Counted from the first letter of the stretch, positions 1-8,455 are shown. The stretch is 25,926 nucleotides of DNA from a virus (IMGVR_UViG_3300046001_001496:1-25926); one strand, 5' to 3'. Notes: generated by a model from the sequence alone, not told the origin. A program made the numbers and translations.

Positions 1-3000
1 GGAGTTGCGCATGGAGTACCCCTCGTTGGCCATTCGGAACGTGGACATCACGTCGCTCACACCCTTCGGCATGGCCTTCTCCACAGCCTTGTACGGCTCT
101 CCATCTCTGGCCAACCCCACCGCATCCGCCATCTTGCCTGCTACAGCACCCGTTGGGCCGAGGGCGATGCCGCCTGCGGTCTTGAACAACCCCGCAGCAC
201 TGTCAAGCTCGAAGTCGGTGTACGGCGCGATGGAGATGATGTTCTGCTGCCCCAGCTTGGCGGACGCATCCAGCCCAAGCATGGAGAAGGGCCCCTTCAG
301 GATCAGGTCAGCCGCAGCGCCACCACCAAGCTGTTCACGCATCCAGCGTTCCAGGTCTGCAGGCTCGTCATCGTCGCCACCCATGAAGGCGAACGCCATT
401 GCCGCCAGGTTCATCAGCGGCAGGCCCAGTGCGCCAGCAGCCATGGAGGCGTGGAACAGCATGAACCCGAGGGTCTTCCGTCCTAGCGCCTTGGTGTTGG
501 CGTCATCATTCATGAACGCCTGACCGAACGCCTTGGCGTAGATACCCGCCATCAGCATCTGGTACTTACGGTACTGGCCGGTCACCTTCGGTAGCTTCTT
601 GAGCAGCAACGGCGCAGCGTTTCGGCCAAAGTTACCCTGCGTGTCGGTGACCATCTCCACTGCATAGCCTGCGGGGTCTTTCATTTTTGCAGCAACCGCC
701 AGGTTGTACGCTGCGGTCACCGTGGATACCCGGTTGTATGCCTCCACCAGACGCGCTATCTGATACAGCTTGTGGACAACTGCGGCCACTACCCCAGACG
801 CACCGTCAATCAGCTTGTACCCCGTACGGAACCGGCTGAAGCTGGACAAGTCCTCCTCCATACCCACATCGAGCACACCCATCAACTGGGCACGCTCCAG
901 CGCTTCCCGCAACCCCTTCGGCACCTTGCTGAGGTCAATCCCGACTTGCAGGCGCTTCGGATCGAAGGACACCACGCCATAGGCCACTTTGTAGCCGTTG
1001 ATGAGGGCACCCATAGACGGGGTGTAGCCGAATTGTGCAGCCAGTTTAGGCAGGGCCACCATGAATGTCTGCGTGGCGTTGGCCACGTGGTAGCCCAGGC
1101 TGGTGGTAAGCAGCCAGACCGTTGTGGCCGCAGCGAGGCGGTCCTGAATCGGGGTATCCACACGGGTCAGCATGTCGGTGTAGTGCGCTGTGATCAGGTT
1201 CATCGACTCCGTGTCGCGGGTAGCCCTGGCCTGGTCGTGCATCTCACTGTAGGCTTTGTTGGTAGCGGCACCGAACTCCATGTTGGCAACGAACGATGCC
1301 TCAGCCTTCGACTGACTCAGGAACGACCGGATCATGTCCTGATCGTAGCCCGCACGGTTTAGACGCTTGATGCCGGTCAGGCGGGCGTTGTTCTCATCCA
1401 GTGACTGGAAGTACATGTCGGTGATCATCTTCTCGAATGCCTTCTTCGCTGCCGGGTCCAGGTTCTTGTCGGCACCCAGCGCACCCATCACCTTCTCCAG
1501 CACGGTGTAGTTCGGCGCACGTCCATCCTGCTCACGGTCTGCGCTGACGAAGTTCTCTGCCGAAGCATAGTTAGCCGCATTGGCACGGACGAAGTTGCGA
1601 GCCTGCCCCGCCGTGTCGAAGTAAGACACCATGAACTCAGCCGGGTTGGACTTCAGAGCATCGACCGCATCCTGGTTGGCCTTGGTCTTGTTCTTCTCCA
1701 GTGCAGCTTCAGCAGCCAGCACCTTGGCAGATTTCAGCAAGCCGACGTGGCTACCAAAACGCTTCAATGGAGCATACGGCCCCACCAGTTTACCCAGTCC
1801 GAAGAACTCACTGCTCACGCCAAACTTCTTGGCGATCTCCCGCTTCAGGGTGTTCATCTCCTCGCCGTGTGCGAACACCTGCTTGACGATGGCCTGCTGC
1901 TTCGGGTTCAGCTTGTTGAACTCACGCGCCATCGCTGGGTCGACCGTCACCGTCCGCCCCTTGAACTTCGGGTCATAGCCCCACTTGCCCTGGAACGTCG
2001 AGTCGCCGATGAACTTGTTGACGTCTTTCAGCTCGGCGCTGCTCAGCTCGCGGGCCTGGGTGGCGACCACCTCGGCCTTCTTCTCCAGTTCGGTGCGGCG
2101 CATCTGCGCCCCGTTGATCGCTTCCAACCACTTCGGTGCTGAGGTCAGGGTTTTGGACACGTCCTTCACCAAGGTGTGCAGGAACTTCACGTTGCCAGCC
2201 GCCTGTTTAAGCACCGACTTGAGGTCCGCGTACATGGACACCCCCGTCTTACCCATCACCTTGGCGATGTGGTCCTCGGCAGCGATGGAGAACAACCGGC
2301 TCTCGGGTTTCGCCCCGGCTTCGGTGAAGATGCGCTGGATGTTCTCATCGTTGAATACGACGATGTTGCGAGTTTGGTCCGCTGGAGCGTTGTACCAGTT
2401 AAGGTACGCAACGAACTGCTTATCCAGTTCTGGCGACAGTTCGTAGTTGCGGCGCATCGCATCTATGCCATCTGAACGAAGCGCGTCCATAACCTCGGAC
2501 ATATGGTCAAAACCTAGGTACTCGTCCGCGCGAATGGCGTCGAGCAGCGCAAAGTTGCCGGGGTAGCTTGTTGTGGCTCTGAGGTTGCCTCGGCTGTTCG
2601 CATCCAGGAACTTGATACCCTTGACCCCGATGGAGTCGAGGTACTCGCTGGCGGCTTTCTTGCCGTCCGTACCCATGTTGTTGTACTTCATGTTGTCCAC
2701 AAGGTCTCTGTAGATGCCCTTGCCGGTGTTTCCATCGACGGTTACATCCATAGAACCTGAATCGTTGGCAGCGTTTAGCGCGTCTCGCACCGCTTGTGGT
2801 TGCTGGTCAAACCTGGCGTCCCAGTCCAGCAGCTCGTCATCCTGGATCGACGTATCGACGCGCATTAGCGCGCCCTCTGGCTTTTGTTTTTTACCAATCT
2901 TGGCGGGGTCCAGTGCCATGAACTCAGTGAAAACTGGATCGCTCTCAGCGTAGCCAAATTCGCGCATCAGATCACGTTTCGTATACGCATCCAGCGTCTT

Positions 3001-6000
3001 TACTGGGTTTCCTACCGTCTGGGTGGCCCAGTCGTACGCGCGCTTTAGTTCGCGGATAGCCTTCCCTCTGGGGGTGTCGTCGTCCTTGGCGATGGGCGTT
3101 CCGTCGTAGGTATCCGCTGCTTTACGCCGCACGTCCTGTTCCCAGTACTCACGACCAATGCCCACGCGCTGAGCCAAGTAAGTACCCCAGCCGTATGCCT
3201 GCGCGCCCTCACCGGACCCCATGTAGTCGTGGTCGAACTTGCGGAAGCGGGCAGCGGTGCCGTGCCATGCGGCGTTCAGCTCCATCCGGGCTGCGCCATA
3301 GGCCAGATCGACAACGTGCTGGGCTTTCATCTTCTCGGGGGTCATGCCGAGCTTGCGGATGGCGACCTTGACTGCAGCCCACAAAGATCGGAACCATTGC
3401 TGCAGCGTGCCGCCGCCTTTGACTGCGGTGGGGTCAATACCCATCGCCACGGCTTCTTCGACGAAGTACGCCAGCAGTTCCTCGCTCTCGGTCTCACGGG
3501 ACATGGGCTTCTCGCCCATCTCGGCAACCTTGGCCTTGGCTTTTTCTACCCGCTCGCGGGCCTTGGAGATCAACTTGGCCTCAGTGGTGGTGTCTCCGCT
3601 CATCGCGTCGATCTCCCACATCTCCAGCTGCTTGATCAGGCGGTCGTACATATTCTGGCCGAGCAGATTCTTCATGCCCATGTGGACACCGACTTCGTGC
3701 AGTAGTACCGACAGCTCCCGACCTTCCGGGATGTTGCTGGCGATCATGTAGACCTTGTTGGTCTCCGGGTAGAAGAACCCTTGCACCTTGCCCGGAGTCT
3801 CGGACAGCACCTTGCGCTCACCTGCCGGTAGGTTGGCGTCGTTCTCGTCCTGCACCACCGTCACCGCCCGGTTGAAGAAGTACGGGCTGTTGAAGAAACC
3901 CTTGAGCTTGGCTTCGAGCTGCGCGGCAGGTTGACCCCGGGTGGTGGGGGCGACGGAGCGCTTGGTTACCGCATTGTCTGCATTTCTTCCATCCGCAGTT
4001 TGGACAGCACCGGAGTCATTTCCTCCACGAACTTGCGATCCTTCGGCTCCGTTGACCCCTGCATCGTTCCCAGCAGCTTCTCCAGCTCGTCCGCTGTCAG
4101 CGACACTCGGTGTGTCGGCGGTGCCTTCGGGGCGGGCGACGACCCGCCGCTTTTTTGTTTTGACAACAGCGCTTGTTGTCGGGTTGCTTGCGGTCCAAGT
4201 CGGCTCGCTTCCAGCCACGCTTTCAGCTTCGGCTTGTCTGCTGCCACTGCGTCCGCCGCCGCTGGGTCCATCTTCTCCAGCCTCGTCGCTACGTTCAGAA
4301 ACTTCGGTGTAACCGGCATTTACGACCCCCTCAAATTGATTGTGCAGCCATGTTAACGACTTCCCGTCCCACGAGGTGTATGCGGCAACTACTGCGGCAG
4401 ATTCATCAGTGGACAGCTCGTCAGCGTTCGGTACCTCTCCGCCATCTTTTCTGTGCAGGTGGGCAAAGCTGTTGTACGCTTGGGCCGCATGTATAACGTC
4501 CATTGTATCCACACCAATATCCGCTGTGGTACCAAGCTCCTCCGCCGCTTGTGCTTCAGCTTCTGTAACGTCCCCCTCCTCGCCCTCAGTCACCTCTTCA
4601 CGTGTATTTCCGGCGGTGGGGTCGAACTCGTCACTCTCAGCACGAATCTCCTTAACACCGTCGCGCTTACGGAAGGACAACCCTGCCTGAGCGGCAGCGG
4701 CGTCTGAGATAGGCACAACATCCAACGCGTCGTTCTTAGCCAGACCAAGTTGCTCAAGCGCGAGCTTCTCAGAGATTCCTGCCTTCGATGCCGCATGGCG
4801 AATCAATGCTAGTGTGTTCTCGTTCCAATTCTTAACGGTCTGATGAGACACCCCGAATTTCTTGGCGGTAGCGCGAAGCGAGGACGGCCCCTCATCAGAA
4901 TCTTGGGTCAACAATGCCAGTTGGTTACCCACCTTCAGTTCATCGGACCTGTTAGGCGTCGCGCGGCCAGACCGTTGCAGCTGCTCCTTCATGAGCAGCG
5001 AGTGCATCTCTAGGGTCTGCTCTGGGGTCATGCCGCCATTAGCCACACCGTGGAAGTACTTAACCGCGTCCCACTTTTTTGGGGCTACAGCGGAAATAAG
5101 GTACTCCTCGACTTTACCAACGCTTTCAGGTGCTGGCGCTGTGGGGTCGACTATCTTACCTACGCGTGGCCCGCCCTCAACCACTGGGGCACTCGGCTCA
5201 TTCCAGGCTACCACCTCCTTGCCCTCAGCGTCGAACGTGACCTTCTTGACCTGGCCCTTCGCCAAGCGCTGCTCGTCCGTCAGGGGGGCTTCCACAGCAA
5301 CTTCCGGTGCGACGTACTTAGACATTAATGCCCGAGCGTCAGCAATCTTGTTCTTGTTGATGAGCCTCTCGATGACGCCACGTTTCTTCTCGGGAATCAG
5401 CTCTGTCTTGGCGGTGAGTTCTTCGTACGCGGCGGTGCGCTCCTGCAGCTGCTCGTCTGCACGCTGCTCCGGTGTCGGCTTGGCGGGCTTGGCCTGAGGT
5501 GTTGCCGATGGGGCGGGTTGCTGCGAGATTTTTGCCAGCGCGTCTTCAACAGCGGGCGCATTGTTCTGGTAGAACTGGATGTCCTCCGGTGTTTCCAGCT
5601 TCTTGCCGGCAGCGATCTCCTGAGCGAAGGACTCCGGGGTGCGTTCCTGAACTGAGGTTTGAGTACCCCCCTGGTCGTGCTCGAACATATCTTGACGGGC
5701 CTGCATCTCCTGGCCAAGTGCTTCGCGTAGGTGCGTGCTGGTCGGGTCATCCCGTTCCAGTAGCATGTTGTGCATATTGACCAGCTGCTCGTCCTGCATC
5801 CAGCCAAACATGGAGTCGCGTACTTCACCGGCTTTCCGTGCCAGACGGGCGTCGGCTTCTGCGGCGGGATCAACACTGAGTTCATACAGGAACTGCTCAA
5901 ACCCACTGGTCGTAGTCTTGGGTACCCCATCGGCGACGAACGCCTGTTCCTTCGCGTCCCAGTGCCCCTGGATGGCTGTCGGGTCGATTGCCCCCTTGAA

Positions 6001-7086
6001 TGCCTCAGTGGCGTCCTTCCGAGACGGCGGCTTCGCACCAATGCCCAGCATCTGGTTGATGTGGTCTTGCAGGTGTACTTCCGGCGTGATGATGTTCTGC
6101 GTAATGTCGTACGCATTGGGGTCCGCTGCTGGCGCGGGAGCTGTGGCCGGATCAGTTGTGGGTGTAGGTGCTCCGCCCTGCCGGTTCAACGCGCCCATTG
6201 CGCCGCCCATCATACCGCCAAGCACTACGCCCTGAGCTGCAGCTTCCGGTACGCCGCTCATGAGTGGGTTGTTGTACGCGAGGTTGCTCCACATCTGCTC
6301 CGTCGCAGACTGGCCCATTTCCTCGAACAAGCCTTCCTGAACCATGCCTTTGCCCACACGGGTCAGCAGTGACTGCCCACCATTGCTCGCAGCCCGCGCG
6401 ATCAGGTCAGCATCAACGTCACCTAAACCGAGCTTGGCACCCAGCGCGCCGCCAGCCCGCCCGATCAACGCCGTGGTAGCGCCAGAACCTAAAGACGAAA
6501 GGTACGCGTCGCCCAGACCGACGTTGGGGTCCGAGGAAAGCTGCTGCATAGACGACCCGGCCTGCTGCAAACCTTCGCCAGCGGAGAACACCCACGGTGC
6601 CAGCTTCTTGGCTGTTTCAGGGCCGTACTTCTCCCCGATCTTGGCAAGTGCCATCCGGCCAGTGCCATACAAACCTGCAAGCTGCGGAACCATCTCCACA
6701 GCGCCACCCAAGATGGTGGACGGGTTGGACACCATCGCGCCGACAGTGGGCATGAACCCTTCAGCGTCGGCTACGGCTTTGTTCGCAGCTTGGCGCTCGT
6801 TTGAGTACCACCCGTCTGCAATCTTCTTGGTGGCTTCCGGGTCGTACCCGGTTACTTTGTTCAGCGCTTTGGACGCAAGCCCGCCGGTGGCCAGATCACC
6901 GATACCTACAGCCGTCTGCCCCAACCCAACCGCGCCTTTGAGCGCATCCACACCCACATCGGTGAAGCGGTTACCCCATGAGTCGGGTTCAGGCACCACA
7001 GGTGCTGCTACTGGTGCGGGCCGAGGTTGGCGCATCTCGGCACGGATTTCGTTACGGCGACGCTCGATGTCTTCTAGTATGCCCAT
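1..7086 (-). CDS. Giant polyvalent virion-associated protein, C-terminus beyond window (at least 2362 aa)
   Basis: I read this frame line by line from ATG at 7086 (Shine-Dalgarno AAGGGG eight bases upstream) to base 1 and found no stop: 2362 codons, with the end outside the window. Visible layout: Gly/Ala-rich hydrophobic N-terminus (about 40-300, including VVLGGMMGGAMGA near 287), Pro/Ala linkers (303-322, 523-542), a helix-turn-helix-like stretch (735-755), an acidic, low-complexity linker (about 780-1041), a zincin-like region with HEVGVH at 1130-1135 and ESEELLAYFVEEA at 1200-1212, an ADP-ribosyltransferase module (1274-1585: WHG, GSGEGAQAYGWGTYL, GIKFLDANSRG, NIVVFND), then a helical region whose end (about 1983-2362) includes LLTTSLGYHVANATQTF. 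This mix matches the polyvalent proteins of phages, which enter the cell with the DNA and act on host targets. It follows the adaptor gene, so it is probably a late virion protein. Activity is inferred, not shown. Confidence 0.85.
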   Translation of the reverse strand, partial: MGILEDIERRRNEIRAEMRQPRPAPVAAPVVPEPDSWGNRFTDVGVDALKGAVGLGQTAVGIGDLATGGLASKALNKVTGYDPEATKKIADGWYSNERQAANKAVADAEGFMPTVGAMVSNPSTILGGAVEMVPQLAGLYGTGRMALAKIGEKYGPETAKKLAPWVFSAGEGLQQAGSSMQQLSSDPNVGLGDAYLSSLGSGATTALIGRAGGALGAKLGLGDVDADLIARAASNGGQSLLTRVGKGMVQEGLFEEMGQSATEQMWSNLAYNNPLMSGVPEAAAQGVVLGGMMGGAMGALNRQGGAPTPTTDPATAPAPAADPNAYDITQNIITPEVHLQDHINQMLGIGAKPPSRKDATEAFKGAIDPTAIQGHWDAKEQAFVADGVPKTTTSGFEQFLYELSVDPAAEADARLARKAGEVRDSMFGWMQDEQLVNMHNMLLERDDPTSTHLREALGQEMQARQDMFEHDQGGTQTSVQERTPESFAQEIAAGKKLETPEDIQFYQNNAPAVEDALAKISQQPAPSATPQAKPAKPTPEQRADEQLQERTAAYEELTAKTELIPEKKRGVIERLINKNKIADARALMSKYVAPEVAVEAPLTDEQRLAKGQVKKVTFDAEGKEVVAWNEPSAPVVEGGPRVGKIVDPTAPAPESVGKVEEYLISAVAPKKWDAVKYFHGVANGGMTPEQTLEMHSLLMKEQLQRSGRATPNRSDELKVGNQLALLTQDSDEGPSSLRATAKKFGVSHQTVKNWNENTLALIRHAASKAGISEKLALEQLGLAKNDALDVVPISDAAAAQAGLSFRKRDGVKEIRAESDEFDPTAGNTREEVTEGEEGDVTEAEAQAAEELGTTADIGVDTMDVIHAAQAYNSFAHLHRKDGGEVPNADELSTDESAAVVAAYTSWDGKSLTWLHNQFEGVVNAGYTEVSERSDEAGEDGPSGGGRSGSRQAEAESVAGSEPTWTASNPTTSAVVKTKKRRVVARPEGTADTPSVADSGRAGEAAGNDAGVNGAEGSQVRGGNDSGAVQTADGRNADNAVTKRSVAPTTRGQPAAQLEAKLKGFFNSPYFFNRAVTVVQDENDANLPAGERKVLSETPGKVQGFFYPETNKVYMIASNIPEGRELSVLLHEVGVHMGMKNLLGQNMYDRLIKQLEMWEIDAMSGDTTTEAKLISKARERVEKAKAKVAEMGEKPMSRETESEELLAYFVEEAVAMGIDPTAVKGGGTLQQWFRSLWAAVKVAIRKLGMTPEKMKAQHVVDLAYGAARMELNAAWHGTAARFRKFDHDYMGSGEGAQAYGWGTYLAQRVGIGREYWEQDVRRKAADTYDGTPIAKDDDTPRGKAIRELKRAYDWATQTVGNPVKTLDAYTKRDLMREFGYAESDPVFTEFMALDPAKIGKKQKPEGALMRVDTSIQDDELLDWDARFDQQPQAVRDALNAANDSGSMDVTVDGNTGKGIYRDLVDNMKYNNMGTDGKKAASEYLDSIGVKGIKFLDANSRGNLRATTSYPGNFALLDAIRADEYLGFDHMSEVMDALRSDGIDAMRRNYELSPELDKQFVAYLNWYNAPADQTRNIVVFNDENIQRIFTEAGAKPESRLFSIAAEDHIAKVMGKTGVSMYADLKSVLKQAAGNVKFLHTLVKDVSKTLTSAPKWLEAINGAQMRRTELEKKAEVVATQARELSSAELKDVNKFIGDSTFQGKWGYDPKFKGRTVTVDPAMAREFNKLNPKQQAIVKQVFAHGEEMNTLKREIAKKFGVSSEFFGLGKLVGPYAPLKRFGSHVGLLKSAKVLAAEAALEKNKTKANQDAVDALKSNPAEFMVSYFDTAGQARNFVRANAANYASAENFVSADREQDGRAPNYTVLEKVMGALGADKNLDPAAKKAFEKMITDMYFQSLDENNARLTGIKRLNRAGYDQDMIRSFLSQSKAEASFVANMEFGAATNKAYSEMHDQARATRDTESMNLITAHYTDMLTRVDTPIQDRLAAATTVWLLTTSLGYHVANATQTFMVALPKLAAQFGYTPSMGALINGYKVAYGVVSFDPKRLQVGIDLSKVPKGLREALERAQLMGVLDVGMEEDLSSFSRFRTGYKLIDGASGVVAAVVHKLYQIARLVEAYNRVSTVTAAYNLAVAAKMKDPAGYAVEMVTDTQGNFGRNAAPLLLKKLPKVTGQYRKYQMLMAGIYAKAFGQAFMNDDANTKALGRKTLGFMLFHASMAAGALGLPLMNLAAMAFAFMGGDDDEPADLERWMREQLGGGAAADLILKGPFSMLGLDASAKLGQQNIISIAPYTDFELDSAAGLFKTAGGIALGPTGAVAGKMADAVGLARDGEPYKAVEKAMPKGVSDVMSTFRMANEGYSMRNS
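3966..4319 (-). CDS. Nested out-of-frame gene inside the giant ORF, 117 aa, unknown function
   Basis: This ORF lies wholly within the giant gene in a different minus-strand frame. ATG at 4319 is preceded by GAGGGGG (4332-4326) with a six-base spacer, an excellent ribosome binding site. The product starts MPVTPKFLNVATRLEKMD and is helical and charged, with a central Ser/Pro/Ala stretch, then VSLTADELEKLLGTMQ and a Lys/Glu/Met-rich end. It has no membrane segment or signal peptide. By hand count, third-position GC is about 70% (82 of 117 codons) and 11 of 13 leucines use CTG. The giant frame over the same bases has only about 47% GC3 and encodes a Gly/Ser/Ala/Asp/Glu-rich linker (residues 923-1041). 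The nested frame therefore looks like the one under protein-level selection here. I do not recognise the family. A chance ORF in a relaxed linker remains possible. Confidence 0.6.
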   Translation of the reverse strand: MPVTPKFLNVATRLEKMDPAAADAVAADKPKLKAWLEASRLGPQATRQQALLSKQKSGGSSPAPKAPPTHRVSLTADELEKLLGTMQGSTEPKDRKFVEEMTPVLSKLRMEEMQTMR

Positions 7087-7096
7087 ACAACCCCTT

Positions 7097-7110
7097 GCTT
7101 ACATGTAAAC
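7097..7110. repeat. Near-palindrome of the GTTTACATGTAAAC family (adaptor/giant junction)
   Basis: Plus-strand GCTTACATGTAAAC differs from a perfect 14-bp palindrome at one position. It sits in the 27-bp gap between the adaptor stop (7114) and the giant-gene start (7086), just before that gene's Shine-Dalgarno sequence. Its closest relative is at 10834-10847. The stem is too short, with too small a loop, to make a good RNA hairpin, so a protein binding site in DNA is the more natural reading. Confidence 0.55.
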
Positions 7111-7113
7111 AGC

Positions 7114-7746
7114 TCAGGTGGTCTTCGGGAACTCCACCGTCTCGCCAGTTCGGTAATTGTACACTTCCCGCTTGGCATCTCGTAGTGCGGTCAGCCAGCG
7201 CATGTCAAAGTCAGCTGCGGCTTTCGGGTTGCCTGCATCGGAGTCAATGTGCGCCGTCAGTCGGGAGCAAGCGTAGAACGCCAGCTCGGGCACGTACTCT
7301 TCCGGGATGACCGGTTCAGATGACTCAGAGATAACGTCGCTCGGTCGGACAGCAGCCATTAACTCGATCTCATAAGCAGCGTCAGGCACCGGCAAGAGCG
7401 CAAGCGTACGTACACCGTAGTCCATCGCGTAACAGATCGGCATTCCCCTGGATGACGAGTACAGCAGCTTGCGTGGGTGGGCGACAACAGGCACTAGCCC
7501 GCTGGCTTCCCCAGATACCCGAGCGCCGTAGACACGCAGGATGTGCTTGTCCAGCGGGTACACCGCTGTGTCGGCTTCAGTTGTTACTGTGTACGTGGTG
7601 TGGTCCACCAGCACATGTGTGGCTTGGCAGAACTTGATCTGCGCTTCCGTCAAGTGCAAGTAGATCGACTCGTCGGTAAACAGGTAGGGCTGCACGTTGT
7701 CGCGCAGCATCTCTCTCACCCGCTGCAGCAGTTCTGCGCTGGTCAT
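7114..7746 (-). CDS. Head-tail adaptor/connector protein, 210 aa
   Basis: The product would sit under the portal as the ring joining head to tail. It has the usual adaptor build: an N-terminal helical part (TSAELLQRVREMLRD, then a segment ending EAQIKFCQATHVL), a middle beta-rich part (TYTVTTEADTAVYPLDKHIL), and a C-terminal helical part (VPELAFYACSRLTAHIDSD, then a Lys/Arg-rich helix ending REVYNYRTG). Length of about 200 aa is typical of podovirus and siphovirus adaptors. ATG at 7746 overlaps the stop of the preceding 72-aa gene in an ATGA, so translation is probably coupled. Its place after portal, scaffold and capsid genes supports the call. I assign it by pattern and position, not by a precisely recalled family. 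Confidence 0.65.
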   Translation of the reverse strand: MTSAELLQRVREMLRDNVQPYLFTDESIYLHLTEAQIKFCQATHVLVDHTTYTVTTEADTAVYPLDKHILRVYGARVSGEASGLVPVVAHPRKLLYSSSRGMPICYAMDYGVRTLALLPVPDAAYEIELMAAVRPSDVISESSEPVIPEEYVPELAFYACSRLTAHIDSDAGNPKAAADFDMRWLTALRDAKREVYNYRTGETVEFPKTT

Positions 7747-7961
7747 TCTTCTTCGTCCGAGCTAGGGAACACCAGAGGGGTGAACACCGGGGCGGGGGTA
7801 ATCTTGATGGCCTTGGCACGTTGGGCTTTCGGCTTGACCGGCTCCGGCGTAGCAACTTCAACCGGGGCGCTAGGAATCAGTTCCATGTCTGCGCGAGCAG
7901 CCAGGGTTTCGGTAAAGATGTACAGATCGCCAGTAGGAACATGGCGCAGCATATCGGACAT
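7743..7961 (-). CDS. Small Pro/Ala-rich protein with acidic tail, 72 aa, unknown
   Basis: ATG at 7961 follows AGGAG with a six-base spacer, and the stop overlaps the adaptor start (ATGA). The N-terminus MSDMLRHVPTGDLYIFTETL looks ordered. The rest is Pro/Ala/Lys-rich, and the protein ends in SSDEEE. Small proteins of this kind (an N-terminal motif with 'TGDLYIFTE' flavour and a Pro-rich remainder) often sit between capsid and adaptor genes in podovirus-like genomes, but their role is not known to me. It may be a minor head component or assembly factor. No membrane segment is visible. Confidence 0.7.
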   Translation of the reverse strand: MSDMLRHVPTGDLYIFTETLAARADMELIPSAPVEVATPEPVKPKAQRAKAIKITPAPVFTPLVFPSSDEEE

Positions 7962-7982
7962 ATTGACTCCTGAATGAGGGAA

Positions 7983-8002
7983 GGGGCTACCGAAGTAGCC
8001 CC
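7983..8002 (-). terminator. Stem-loop with UUCG tetraloop after the capsid/decoration genes
   Basis: On the minus strand the RNA reads GGGGCUAC-UUCG-GUAGCCCC: a perfect 8-bp stem closed by the very stable UUCG loop, extended by flanking Gs. It lies 19 bp past the decoration-like stop and ahead of the 72-aa gene. Only two Us follow the stem (UUCCCUC), so it is a weak or partial intrinsic terminator at best. It may instead protect the 3' end of capsid mRNA. Placement after the most highly expressed late genes fits either role. Confidence 0.65.
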
Positions 8003-8020
8003 CTGTTCAGCTAGGCTGGA

Positions 8021-8455
8021 TTACGAATCCAGGTAGGTGCCGAAGATACGCACGCGCAGCTTCGCAGTGCCCAGGCCAGCGGTGTTCTGCTGCAGGGTCA
8101 GGGACGAAGCGGAGCCAGCGGTTAGCACCGAGTTGGCCGCAGTAGCCAGCTTGATGGTGCCCGCGACAGCGTCGGTAGCAAAGGCGGTGAGGCCCGTGAT
8201 GTCCGTACCAGCGATACCAATGTCACAAGTACCGGTGGCAGTACCCGCAACAAGAACCTCAACAGACGCGGCGGAGACAACAAACCCGGCGTAAGTCGGG
8301 ATGTCGTACATCGTCACGATGTCGGCAGCGGCGATGGCCTTTTTAGCGCCATCAATCAGGTACTCCAACATCACCGGACCCGGCGTGCTGGCAGCATCCA
8401 TCGAAGCCGGGAGAACCCCGGCGGCTTTCATTTGTGCAGTGGTAAACGTAGCCAT
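8021..8455 (-). CDS. Capsid decoration-like / head protein, 144 aa
   Basis: Directly downstream of the major capsid gene, with its own ribosome site (AGGAG ahead of ATG at 8455). The first 55 residues include a short helical part (MATFTTAQMKAAGVL; LIDGAKKAIAAADIV). The rest is Ala/Thr/Gly/Val-rich and predicted to be beta-structured: YAGFVVSAASVEVLVAG, then repeated Thr/Ala strands, ending RVRIFGTYLDS. This build and place fit a beta-sandwich decoration or head-stabilising protein that binds the capsid exterior. A minor tail-tube role is a less likely alternative. The stem-loop at 7983-8002 follows it. Confidence 0.55.
   Translation of the reverse strand: MATFTTAQMKAAGVLPASMDAASTPGPVMLEYLIDGAKKAIAAADIVTMYDIPTYAGFVVSAASVEVLVAGTATGTCDIGIAGTDITGLTAFATDAVAGTIKLATAANSVLTAGSASSLTLQQNTAGLGTAKLRVRIFGTYLDS

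Noticed and set aside
772-1362. 196-codon plus-strand ORF
   Set aside because: Antisense to the giant gene. Its His/Gln/Arg-rich translation is typical of a shadow frame.
5397-6116. 239-codon minus-strand ORF in another frame of the giant gene
   Set aside because: Unlike the nested ORF at 3966-4319, its product is almost only Arg/Ser/Thr/Pro with no protein-like pattern, and the giant frame is good across this stretch.
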